Shown: positions 16,893-25,900 of the stretch, one piece after another
Numbering within the stretch: the stretch's first letter is position 1
Layout: every line of letters starts with the position of its first letter
Source of the DNA: an uncultured Clostridia bacterium
GTDB lineage: Bacteria; Bacillota; Clostridia; Christensenellales; Aristaeellaceae
Assembly: GCA_946627565.1 (NCBI GenBank)
Contig: CAMOVR010000003.1
Coordinates: 1 to 64,000, forward strand
Reading direction: 5' to 3'
DNA: 64,000 bases
Program-made: the position numbers and the translations under genes
The notes under the pieces: generated by a model
Databases searched by the model: none
Told to the model about the DNA's origin: nothing
What the model saw: only the letters and a program-made list of their open reading frames with translations

Positions 16893-19190
16893 TTATCCTG
16901 CCATTTTCAGGCCTCTGGGGGTCATGCCCAGATGACTGAGCACTTCCTCCGCGGAAGAAACCAGGATGATTTCCAGGGCACTGCGGACCTCCTCCGGCAC
17001 ATCCCGGAGATCATCCGCATTCTCCCTGGGGACAAATACGGTCCTGGCGCCTGCCCTCTGGGCCGCCATGAGTTTCTCCGGCAGACCGCCTATGGCCTTC
17101 ACGTCGCCCTGCAGCGTCACCTCTCCCGTCATGGCAATATCCGGGGGAACCTGCTTTCCGGTGACAAGGGAGGAAAGGGCGGTGGTCAGCGTAATGCCGG
17201 CACTGGGTCCGTCCTTGGGGGTAGCCCCGTCCGGAACATGGACATGCAGGTCGCACTTTTTAAGGCCCGCCGTCTCCTCCGGGAAGAAAGCCTTGGTCAG
17301 GGACAGGGCGATCTCCACGGATTCCTTCATCACATCCCCCAGCTGTCCTGTCACCGTCATTCTGCCGTTTCCTCTGGTGGAGAGGGTCTGGATGCTGAGG
17401 ATGTCGCCCCCTGCCGGTGTCCAGGCAAGACCGGTCACCACGCCGGGTTTGGACTGGCTGCCCACCGTCTTCTGCCGCACCGGGTGCATATCCATGAATT
17501 CGTCGACATTTTCTTCGCTGACCGTCACTTTTTCATCCGGCGCTTCCACCAGCCTGACCGCCGCTGCCCGGCAGATCATATCCATCCGCTTTTTCAGGCC
17601 GCGCACGCCCGCCTCCCGGGTGTATTCCGAAATGATCTTTTCAATGGCCCCGTCGGATACCTCCAGCGTATCCTCCTTCAGGCCGGAAGCCGCCATGGCC
17701 TTGGGCAGCAGATGCTCCCTGGCGATTTTCTGTTTTTCAAGGGGCGTGTACCCCTGGAACTGGATGACCTCCATGCGGTTCAGCAGGGGCTCCGGAATGG
17801 TCTCCAGGGTATTGGCTGTGCAGATGAAGAAGACATCGGACAGATCAAAGGGGACGTTCAGATAGTGGTCCGTGAAGCTGGCATTCTGTTCCGGGTCCAG
17901 GACTTCCAGCAGGGCGCTGGCCGGGTCCCCGGCATACGAAGCGCTGAGCTTGTCGATTTCATCCAGGACCATAACCGGATTGGAAGTCCCGCTGCGGTGA
18001 ATCCCATCCATGATCCGGCCGGGCATGGACCCGATATAGGTCCGCCTGTGGCCCCTGATATCCGCCTCATCCCGGACACCGCCCAGGCTGACCCGCACAT
18101 AGGCCCTGCCCAGGGCTTCGGCGATGCTCTGGCCGATGCTGGTCTTTCCGGTGCCGGGGGCACCCACAAAGCAGAGGATGGACCCGGACTGCCGGCCCCG
18201 CAGTGTCATGACGGCGATCTGCTGGATGATGCGGTTTTTCACCTTTTCAAGGCCTGCATGGTCCTTTTCCAGAATGGCCCGGGCATCCTTCAGGGAAATC
18301 CTGGCGGGTTCCTCCTTCTTCCAGGGCAGGGATGTCAGAAGCTCCAGATAGTCCGTCAGCATGCCTGCCTCCGGTCCCTGGCCCCCTTCCCGCTTCAGGC
18401 GGTTTAAGACGCGCTGGCCCTCCTTCAGGGCTTCCTCATTCATCCCGGCCTCTTCCAGTTTCAGCTCCAGCCGCCGCACCTCCGAGACATTCTCCGGGTG
18501 CATCTCATCCAGTTCCTTCTGGAGATAGGCCATCTGCTTGCGGATGGCTTCCTCCCGGTACAGATGCTGGTAGTCCTCCTGCTGGGCCGTCTGGGCTTCC
18601 GTATTGACTCTGGCCAGCTCCAGGCTCTGCATGAGGAGCTTTTCCGTCATGTCAAAGCGCGCCTGAAGCCTGTCTTCCGCCAGAAGGGCGTAGGCTTCAT
18701 CACCGCCTATGGCCAGATACGGGGACAGGGCCCCCATCATCTCCCAGACACTGTTCCATCTCTGGGCCTGGATGCGGAGCATGGGCCCCCAGTCATATTC
18801 TTTGGAAAAGTCGATGATCTCATCCCGGAGTCTCTCAAGGCGCACCCTGGCATCCTCCTGGTCCAGGTCATCCAGATCCGGCCGGCGGCTCACCGACAGG
18901 GATATGGTCTTATCCGGCAGGATCGTCACTTCCTCCACATCCACCCGGTTCTGGATCCGAACCGCCAGGTAATTGCCGGGATTGACCTCCTCAATCACCC
19001 CGGCGGCGCCCACGGGATAGAAACTGTCCGGCTGCAGGGCTTCCTTTTCCAGGGCCTCCTTTTCCATAAGAAAGGTTACTTTTTCCCCGCTGGAAGGCTT
19101 CCTTCCGCACAGGGTCATATAGTCACCGGTGCGCATATAGATCACGGCGCCGGGAATCACCACACGTCCGTACATGGGAATGACAGACAT
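16893..19190 (-). CDS. lon: ATP-dependent protease Lon (endopeptidase La)
   Basis: This 765-residue protein has the full Lon architecture. It has an N-terminal substrate-binding domain, an AAA+ module with Walker A GAPGTGKT at 343-350, and a C-terminal S16 protease domain. The catalytic Ser is at about 663 (DGPSAG) and the Lys at about 706 (PEKLMAA). The 43-residue Ser-Lys spacing equals that of Escherichia coli Lon. It degrades misfolded and regulatory proteins in the cytoplasm. The ATG follows AAGGAGG. Its promoter region contains palindromes next to a divergent TetR-family gene, which suggests specific repression rather than only heat-shock control (inference). No CIRCE or CtsR-like site was noticed. 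Confidence 0.97.
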   Translation of the reverse strand: MSVIPMYGRVVIPGAVIYMRTGDYMTLCGRKPSSGEKVTFLMEKEALEKEALQPDSFYPVGAAGVIEEVNPGNYLAVRIQNRVDVEEVTILPDKTISLSVSRRPDLDDLDQEDARVRLERLRDEIIDFSKEYDWGPMLRIQAQRWNSVWEMMGALSPYLAIGGDEAYALLAEDRLQARFDMTEKLLMQSLELARVNTEAQTAQQEDYQHLYREEAIRKQMAYLQKELDEMHPENVSEVRRLELKLEEAGMNEEALKEGQRVLNRLKREGGQGPEAGMLTDYLELLTSLPWKKEEPARISLKDARAILEKDHAGLEKVKNRIIQQIAVMTLRGRQSGSILCFVGAPGTGKTSIGQSIAEALGRAYVRVSLGGVRDEADIRGHRRTYIGSMPGRIMDGIHRSGTSNPVMVLDEIDKLSASYAGDPASALLEVLDPEQNASFTDHYLNVPFDLSDVFFICTANTLETIPEPLLNRMEVIQFQGYTPLEKQKIAREHLLPKAMAASGLKEDTLEVSDGAIEKIISEYTREAGVRGLKKRMDMICRAAAVRLVEAPDEKVTVSEENVDEFMDMHPVRQKTVGSQSKPGVVTGLAWTPAGGDILSIQTLSTRGNGRMTVTGQLGDVMKESVEIALSLTKAFFPEETAGLKKCDLHVHVPDGATPKDGPSAGITLTTALSSLVTGKQVPPDIAMTGEVTLQGDVKAIGGLPEKLMAAQRAGARTVFVPRENADDLRDVPEEVRSALEIILVSSAEEVLSHLGMTPRGLKMAG

Positions 19191-19231
19191 TGCATTTCCT
19201 CCTTACCGGCTGAAAGACACCAGCCTCTCAC

Positions 19232-19300
19232 TTGACATTTGTCTAACTTTGACATTTGTCAATGTGTGGGCATGATACATCCAACCTTGACATCTGTCAA
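19232..19300. promoter_or_regulatory. Cluster of three TetR-type operators
   Basis: Three copies of TTGACA-N2-TGTCAA lie at 19232-19245 (last half-site imperfect), 19249-19262 (perfect) and 19287-19300 (perfect). They sit between lon and the divergent TetR-family gene. The last copy supplies the -35 box of both predicted promoters. Confidence 0.7.
19272..19300 (-). promoter_or_regulatory. Promoter of lon
   Basis: Minus-strand TTGACA (19295-19300) and TATCAT (19272-19277) are spaced by 17 bases. The -35 is half of the third operator palindrome. Confidence 0.65.
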
Positions 19301-19315
19301 GTCTTGTCGTACACT
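19287..19315 (+). promoter_or_regulatory. Promoter of the TetR-family gene
   Basis: TTGACA (19287-19292) and TACACT (19310-19315) are spaced by 17 bases. It shares its -35 palindrome with the lon promoter on the other strand. Confidence 0.55.
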
Positions 19316-19353
19316 TTTTCCCATTCCCGGGAAACATGCATCAGGAGGCAGGT

Positions 19354-19896
19354 ATGTACTGCGGCAAGAACAAGGTAGCCCTTTCTTCACAGCATCAGAT
19401 CGCGGAAGCGCTCATGCAGCTGATCGAAGAAAAACCCTATCAGGAGATCACCATCTGCGAGCTGTGCAAGACGGCCGGCATATCCCGCCAGACCTTCTAC
19501 AGTCTCTTCACTTCCCGGGAAAACGTGGTGGTCTATACCCTGCAGGAAAAGTACGGCTACACCCCTGAACAGCCTGAAGAAGAGGAAGACTGTTCCGCCC
19601 TGCACCGTCTGTGCCGCGGATACGGCAACTACATCGTAAACAACCGTTCCTTCCTGCAGGTGCTGGTGGACAACGGTATTGACTATCTGCTCTATGACAG
19701 CATCGCAGATGCCCTCTCCTCCTGCTCCTGCTTCATGCCGGACCTGCCGGATGAGCGCCGTCAGTTTGCAGCAGACTACTACGCCGGGGGCATCACCGGT
19801 GTGGCCAAGCGCTACGCCCGCCTGGGATGCCGGATTACGGAGGCGGAACTGGAGGACATTCTCTATCAGCTTCTCAGCGGCAGCCTCTTTTCCTGA
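19354..19896 (+). CDS. TetR/AcrR-family transcriptional regulator
   Basis: This protein is 180 residues. The N-terminal helix-turn-helix matches the TetR pattern (AEALMQLIEEKPYQEITICELCKTAGISRQTFYSLF, shown in part). The C-terminal ligand-binding half is helical and cysteine-containing (SSCSCF near residue 126). I start it at the ATG at 19354, 5 bases after AGGAGG; the track's ATG at 19336 lies upstream of that site. It is divergent from lon and its own promoter carries operator palindromes, so autoregulation and control of lon are likely (inference). The inducer is unknown. Confidence 0.9.
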   Translation: MYCGKNKVALSSQHQIAEALMQLIEEKPYQEITICELCKTAGISRQTFYSLFTSRENVVVYTLQEKYGYTPEQPEEEEDCSALHRLCRGYGNYIVNNRSFLQVLVDNGIDYLLYDSIADALSSCSCFMPDLPDERRQFAADYYAGGITGVAKRYARLGCRITEAELEDILYQLLSGSLFS

Positions 19897-19922
19897 CGGA
19901 TCTGAGGCACTGTTTTTGGGTG

Positions 19923-19936
19923 CTTAAACGTTTAAG
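19923..19936. promoter_or_regulatory. 14-bp perfect palindrome upstream of tldD
   Basis: CTTAAACGTTTAAG is fully symmetric with a central AAACGTTT, a shape typical of LacI-family operators. It lies 25 bases upstream of the predicted tldD promoter. No LacI gene is in the window. Confidence 0.5.
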
Positions 19937-19960
19937 TTACATATGAAATCGATCTTCGTC

Positions 19961-19989
19961 TTGACACACCCCCTGCTCTCCTGTATCTT
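19961..19989 (+). promoter_or_regulatory. Promoter of tldD-pmbA
   Basis: TTGACA and TATCTT are spaced by 17 bases, about 110 bases upstream of the tldD start. Confidence 0.6.
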
Positions 19990-20099
19990 CCCATAAGGCG
20001 GCCATACCGCATGTATACAACAGATTGCAGAAAACCGGAACGCCGTCCTGTGCCTTCCGGATCTTTGCAGACACAACGACCTACAAGAGGAACAACAAG

Positions 20100-21533
20100 A
20101 TGAATGCACCGTTTTCTTCCTATCTGGCATCCATCGCTGACTGCATGAAGGCAGTCATTCATGGTCTTGCCCCGATGTATGACTATGTCAGCATCCTTTC
20201 CACCGACACCACCGGCTGGAGCATCCGCATCGGCCAGCGCGCCCGGTCTGTCAGCAACAATACCATGACCACCGAGCGCGGAAATGTCATCCGGGTCTGC
20301 CGGGACGGTCTGTACGGCGAATATGCCTTCAACACCTTCGATCCCTCTGACCCGGATGCCATCGTCCGCAGGGCGGATCAGGCACTCAGTGCCCAGCTTG
20401 CCCTCCTGAAAGCCACCCGGACGGCAGCCTACACCACACCGGTGCTCCCCGACGAAAGCTGCACCCTGTTTGTGGAATTTCCCTGTACCTCCCTGCCTGA
20501 AACCGCGGACCAGGGAGAGCTGATCTCCCGGATGACCCGTCTGTCGGACCTGGGCATGGAAAAAGGAAACAGCCTGGTGGACTGCCGCGTATCCTTCCAG
20601 TCCACCCACGTCTCCAAAATGTTTCTCTCTGAAAACCGGGACCTGCGGCAGAGCTATGTCTTCTCCGAAGGCTCCGTGATCCCCATTGCCGTACAGAACG
20701 GAAAAAGCGCCTATACCCATCTTTCGGTTGCCGAAAGGGAAGGCCCGGACCTGTTCAGCCAGCTGGAAGGCAAGCTGGAGGAAGCCCTTCAGGTGGTCCA
20801 GGACGTTATGGATGCCGGAAGGGTTGTCCCGGGAGAATATGAGATCATCACCATGCCGGAAATCACCGGCCTCATTGCCCATGAGGCCTTCGGGCACGGT
20901 GTGGAGATGGACATGTTCGTCAAGAACCGGGCCCTGGGCAGCAGCTACATCGGCAAACGTGTGGCCTCGGATCTGGTCACCATGCACGAAGGCGCCTCCT
21001 GTGCCGTGAACGTCACCTCCTTTGCCTTTGACGACGAAGGCACCCTGGCCGGGGATGTGACGGAAATCGACCACGGCATCCTGCGCAGCGGCATCTGCGA
21101 CGCCCTGGCCGCCCTGCGTCTTGGCACGCAGCCCACGGGCAACGGCAAACGGCAGAATTTCGAACACAAGGTCTATACCCGCATGACCAACACCCTCTTT
21201 GATTCCGGTACATCCACCCTGGATGAGATGATTGCCTCCGTCCGTCACGGCTACCTCCTCAAGGGTGTCCAGAGCGGCATGGAGGATCCCAAGCACTGGG
21301 GCATCCAGTGCCTGATTGAGCGGGGATACGAAATCCGGGACGGAAAGCTCACCGGAAAGGTGGTCTCCCCCCTGATCATGACCGGCTATGTTCCGGATCT
21401 GCTGGGGAACATTTCCATGGTATCCGGGGACCGGGAAGTCTTTGGCAGCGGCGGCTGCGGCAAGGGCTACAAGGAATTCGTCAAAGTGGCCGACGGCGGC
21501 CCCTGTCTCAAGACCCTCGCCCTGCTGGGCTGA
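20100..21533 (+). CDS. tldD: TldD-type metallopeptidase subunit
   Basis: This 477-residue protein of the TldD/PmbA (U62) family carries the metal-binding HEAFGHG block near residue 260. In characterised systems TldD and TldE form a heterodimeric zinc protease that cleaves unfolded or modified peptides, including peptide leaders. The ATG at 20100 follows AGAGG and begins the usual N-terminal region. The 25 track codons upstream are not conserved-looking. The partner subunit starts 27 bases downstream, giving a two-gene operon. No modified-peptide precursor gene is visible nearby, so its substrate is unknown here. Confidence 0.93.
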   Translation: MNAPFSSYLASIADCMKAVIHGLAPMYDYVSILSTDTTGWSIRIGQRARSVSNNTMTTERGNVIRVCRDGLYGEYAFNTFDPSDPDAIVRRADQALSAQLALLKATRTAAYTTPVLPDESCTLFVEFPCTSLPETADQGELISRMTRLSDLGMEKGNSLVDCRVSFQSTHVSKMFLSENRDLRQSYVFSEGSVIPIAVQNGKSAYTHLSVAEREGPDLFSQLEGKLEEALQVVQDVMDAGRVVPGEYEIITMPEITGLIAHEAFGHGVEMDMFVKNRALGSSYIGKRVASDLVTMHEGASCAVNVTSFAFDDEGTLAGDVTEIDHGILRSGICDALAALRLGTQPTGNGKRQNFEHKVYTRMTNTLFDSGTSTLDEMIASVRHGYLLKGVQSGMEDPKHWGIQCLIERGYEIRDGKLTGKVVSPLIMTGYVPDLLGNISMVSGDREVFGSGGCGKGYKEFVKVADGGPCLKTLALLG

Positions 21534-21560
21534 CAGATCCGTTTCTTTGGAGGACACGAT

Positions 21561-22823
21561 ATGACACCCTATCTTCTCTCTGAACTTGCCTCCTGCGACG
21601 CCTGGGAAATCACGGAAACCCGCACGGAAGGCTGGGAATTCTACTTTATCCGTCATCAGCTGGACCAGCACAGGGTCAGGGAAGTCACCCACACGGACCT
21701 GACGGTTTACACAAAGAGCAGCGACGGGAAATACCTGGGATCCGCCTCCTGCGAGATCCAGGAAACCGCATCTGAAGATGAGGTACGCTCCGCCGTATCC
21801 ATGCTGAAGTCTCAGGCATCCCTTGTCCGCAATCCCTTCTTTGAACTGCGCACCCCCATGGAGATACAGGCAGACAACGCTTCCCTGCCTGACATACAGA
21901 CCATGGCCGGGGACTTCATCCGCACCATGCAGACCGTTAAGGAGACGGAAGACGCGGACATCAATTCCTATGAGATCTTCGTCAATCTCCGCACCCGGCA
22001 TTACATGAATTCCAGCGGCATCGACCTGACGGAAACCTTTCCGGACAGCATGATTGAAGTGATTGTCAATGCCCGGGAAGGGGAGCACGAAATCGAACTG
22101 TACCGAAACTACACCTCCGGCACCTGCGATCCGGAAACCCTGCGCCGGGAGCTGGAAGACACCCTGCGCTTTGGACGGGACCGTCTGCACACCGTGCCCA
22201 CACCGGCCCTTGAGAAAACGGACCTGGTGCTTTCCACCTCAGCTGCCCTGGAAGTCTACAACTACTTCATCAGCCGCATGAACGTCTCCATGAAGTACCA
22301 GAGAATCTCGGACTGGGAAATCGGCCAGACCGTCACCGGCAGCCCCCTGACCATTACGGCACTGCGCACGCTTAACAATTCCAGCGGCAATCATGCCTTT
22401 GACCGGGAAGGCGCCCCTGTCCGGGATCTGGACATCATCCGGGACGGAAAGGCCTGTGCCTATTTTGGCAGCAAGCAGTTTTCGGATTACCTGGGCCTCA
22501 CCGGCACCTTCACCCCGGGGAACTTCCGGGCAGAGGGCGGCACGGCGGACGAGGACGAGCTGCGTTCGGGAGACTGTCTTGAAGTGGTGGAATTCTCGGA
22601 CTTCCAGATTGACCCCATGACCGGGGATATTGCCGGTGAAATCCGGCTGGGTTACCTGCACAGGGGCGGCTCCGTTCAGATTGTTTCCGGCGGTTCCGTC
22701 TCCGGCAGCATGCTGGAATCTGGCCTGTCCTTCTCCTCCGCACTCAGACAGTATGACACGCGCCTGATTCCTTCCCTCACCCGGCTGAGCGGCATTCATG
22801 TGACCGGCTTTGAAGCACACTGA
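21561..22823 (+). CDS. pmbA: PmbA/TldE-type protease partner subunit
   Basis: This 420-residue U62-family protein resembles TldD in the C-terminal beta-rich half but lacks the HExxxH metal block, as expected for the TldE/PmbA subunit. It would form the non-metal half of the cytoplasmic heterodimer. GGAGG lies 8 bases upstream of the ATG. The gene is followed by a strong hairpin. The arrangement tldD then pmbA with a short gap is common in Clostridia. Confidence 0.92.
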   Translation: MTPYLLSELASCDAWEITETRTEGWEFYFIRHQLDQHRVREVTHTDLTVYTKSSDGKYLGSASCEIQETASEDEVRSAVSMLKSQASLVRNPFFELRTPMEIQADNASLPDIQTMAGDFIRTMQTVKETEDADINSYEIFVNLRTRHYMNSSGIDLTETFPDSMIEVIVNAREGEHEIELYRNYTSGTCDPETLRRELEDTLRFGRDRLHTVPTPALEKTDLVLSTSAALEVYNYFISRMNVSMKYQRISDWEIGQTVTGSPLTITALRTLNNSSGNHAFDREGAPVRDLDIIRDGKACAYFGSKQFSDYLGLTGTFTPGNFRAEGGTADEDELRSGDCLEVVEFSDFQIDPMTGDIAGEIRLGYLHRGGSVQIVSGGSVSGSMLESGLSFSSALRQYDTRLIPSLTRLSGIHVTGFEAH

Positions 22824-22845
22824 AACAGCTTATCCTGAGAAAGCA

Positions 22846-22875
22846 CGGGCCCCTGCAGTTGACTGCAGGGGCCCG
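22846..22875. terminator. Terminator between pmbA and the SNF2 helicase gene
   Basis: Perfect 13-base arms (CGGGCCCCTGCAG) surround a TTGA loop between two converging genes. T-runs are weak on both sides, but the stem is very stable. Confidence 0.75.
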
Positions 22876-22909
22876 CTTATGTTTTGCGCTCTTTAAGACC
22901 TTCAGTTCA

Positions 22910-25900
22910 TCAGCCCAGCAGCGCCAGCAGTTCTTCGCTGGACATGGACAGCAGGGATTCCTTTTCGCCCTCCAGTATAGCCTCCGCCAAGTCCTTCTTG
23001 GCATCCTGCAGCGCCAGGATCCTTTCCTCGATGGTATCCTTCATGATCAGGCGGATCACCGTCACCTGCTTTGTCTGTCCGATGCGGTGGGACCGGTCCG
23101 TGGCCTGATTCTGGGCCGCCAGGTTCCACCAGGGGTCATAGTGGATGACCACATCAGCCCCGGTCAGGTTCAGGCCTGTTCCGCCCGCCTTCAGGGAGAT
23201 CAGGAAGACCGGTACATCCCCCTCATTGAAGGCCCGCACCAGGGAAATGCGCTTTTCCTTGGGGGTGGCGCCCACAATCTTGTAGTAGGGAATGCCCGCT
23301 GCCTTCAGGTCTTCCTCCAGAAGCTCCAGCATGGAGACAAACTGGGAAAACAGCAGCATCCTGTGTCCGCCTTCCATGGCGCTGTGAATCAGTTCCATGC
23401 AGGCATCCCGCTTGGCGCTCCCGCCGTCGTAGTTTTCCACCACCAGGGACGGGTCACAGCAGATCTGGCGGATACGGGTGAGCTCCGCAAACATTTTGAT
23501 CTTCTCTTCCCCTGCCAGTTCGCCCCCGGCCAGCATCTTCTTCATGCGCACCACCTGGGCGTCATAAAGCTGCTGCTGTCTGCCGCTGAAACGTGCATAG
23601 CGCACTTCCTCCAGCTTGGGCGGCAGGTCCGTCAGCACATCCGTCTTCCTGCGCCTGAGGATAAAGGGACCCGTCATGGCCCGCAGCCGGGCGGTGGCCT
23701 CCTCATCCTTCTGCTTGGCAATGGGCAGCTCAAAGCGGTCGGAGAATTCCTTCTGTCCGTACAGAAAACCGGGCATGAGGAAATCAAAGATGCTCCACAG
23801 TTCCAGCAGTCTGTTCTCAATGGGCGTGCCGGTCAGGGCAAAGCGGTGCTCGGCGTGAATCAGCTTGACGGACTTGCTCACCGCCGCCCTGGCGTTCTTG
23901 ATATACTGCGCCTCATCCAGCACACAGTTGCGGAATTTCAGGTTTTCATACAGAACAACGTCCCTCCGGAGCAGGTCATAGGAAGTGACATACACGTCCG
24001 TATCCTGCCCCTCCGTGAGAATCTGCTTTCTGTTTTCCGCCGTGCCCGCCACGGGCACGCACTTCAGCTCCGGCGCAAAGCGGTTGACTTCCTCCTGCCA
24101 GTTGTACACCAGGGAAGCCGGGCATACCACCAGGGAGGGCAGATGGTCTTCCTTTTCCTTTTCCCTGTCTGCCTGGAATACGGAGATCATCTGCACCGTC
24201 TTGCCCAGGCCCATCTCATCGGCCAGAATGCCGCCGAAGCCTGCCTCCTGCAGCGTTCTGAGCCATTTATAGCCATATACCTGGTATCCCCGCAGCACAT
24301 TTTCCATATTTTCCGGAACCTCGTATTCCGCGTCCCTGACCGTCTTGAAATTGCGGATCAGGGCCCGGTACATGCGGTCCCGGGTGGATGCCAGCTGTTC
24401 ATGGTTTTCCAGCATCCGGTCCAGATACAGCGCCCGGTACAGGGGCATTCTGACTTTTTCCCGGATCACATCCGCAGGCAGAATGTCCAGCTCTTCCATG
24501 AACTTTTCCATCTCGGCCATTTCCGTGTCATGGGTCAGGTCGATCAGGTCACCGCTGCGTATCCGGTAATAGCGCTTCTTTTTCTTATAGCTGTTGTACA
24601 GTTCCAGCAGATCACTGGTGGAAAGATCCTTGCTGGTCACGCCGATATTCAGCAGACCGCCGCCGTCTATGGCAATTCCCAGCTGAATATGGGGCTGGGG
24701 TATGACCCGGCGGGCATGGAAGGCACTGGTGGCCTTGACGGTACCGTAGTATTCCAGGACCGGGATGCCGGAGGTCAGAAAATCGAAAAGGAAATCATCC
24801 GTAAGTTCCTTCTCAAACTCCTCTTTCTTTGCATTATAGGGCAGCAGGGCCTGGACTTCCCTGAGCACCCTGCTTTCCTGTTCCTTATCCCGGTATTCCC
24901 CCGTGCCGCGATTGATCTGCGCCACGGGCCTGAGGGGGTATTCCGCTTCCCCGTAGCGCACCGTGCCCCGCATGGTGATCCGCTTCTCATCCATATCCAG
25001 ATAGAAGGTGAACACCGGTTCCGGGGGCAGATAGGCCGCTGCTTCCTCCGCGCAGGTATCCTCCAGTTCCACGCAGGGATTCTCCACCAGTCCGGGCAGC
25101 ACCCGGTAATAGAATTCCTGCAGGCGTTCCCTGCCGATCTGCAGGCGGAAATAGCCGGATGCGTCCGCCACCTGCAGGAAGGGATTGACCACGCTTTCCT
25201 CATCCGCGGAAATCCTGGAAAGGGAACCGGCGTCCAGGGTATAGCGGTACGAATTGCCCTTGATCAGCACCGGCACATAGCCCTGCAGGGCCACACCCAG
25301 GAACATGCCCCGGGCATCTGCCACCTTTTCCACCTTAAGTTTGAAATGAATGTCCCTGTGCCCGATCTTCAGTTCCTCTGCCTTCACCGCATTGGTCTTG
25401 TCCTGGAAGGCACAGGATGTCCCCTGGGCCATGTCATAGAAGTTATCCAGCACAGCCCCTCTCAGGGAAACCTGGTACGTTCCCTTGATGGGGTCATGGC
25501 GGTTGCGGCGGATGAAATCATACAGTTTTTCCGCTTCAGGGCGTATGGCCTGGGAGGAGAAATGCAGGGCCTCATTCTTTCCCAGCTTCAGTTCCTTCTC
25601 ACCGTCCACCGCCTGAATCAGGTCCCGGCAGTCCTTGAGAATAAAACTCTTGCTGCCCACGGTGCCGATCTTGAAGGACAGTGTCGGGTAGCCGTCGTCC
25701 ACCACAATGCGGGGGATCAGATCCACATTGGCTTTCTTTGCCTGCCTCTTCTCTTCCTCCACCGGACGGATGCTCTTCTCCCTCTGGGCCTTGATACCCA
25801 GGAAGAACTTTTCCGCCGACTCATCTGTCACCAGAGGAGCAGCCTGGCTGTTCACGTAATCCCAGAGCCGCTGGATTTCTGACAGTTCATAGGCATCCAG

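Noticed and set aside
16932-18407. 491-codon plus-strand ORF opposite lon
   Set aside because: Antisense shadow of a complete Lon protease.
19932-22190. 752-codon minus-strand ORF opposite tldD-pmbA
   Set aside because: It spans two real genes and their gap, and its translation is low-complexity Gly/Val/His-rich antisense sequence.
22859-25882. 1007-codon plus-strand ORF opposite the SNF2 gene
   Set aside because: It is the antisense shadow of a clear SNF2 ATPase with intact motifs; high G+C keeps the opposite frame open. It has no domain and no ribosome site.
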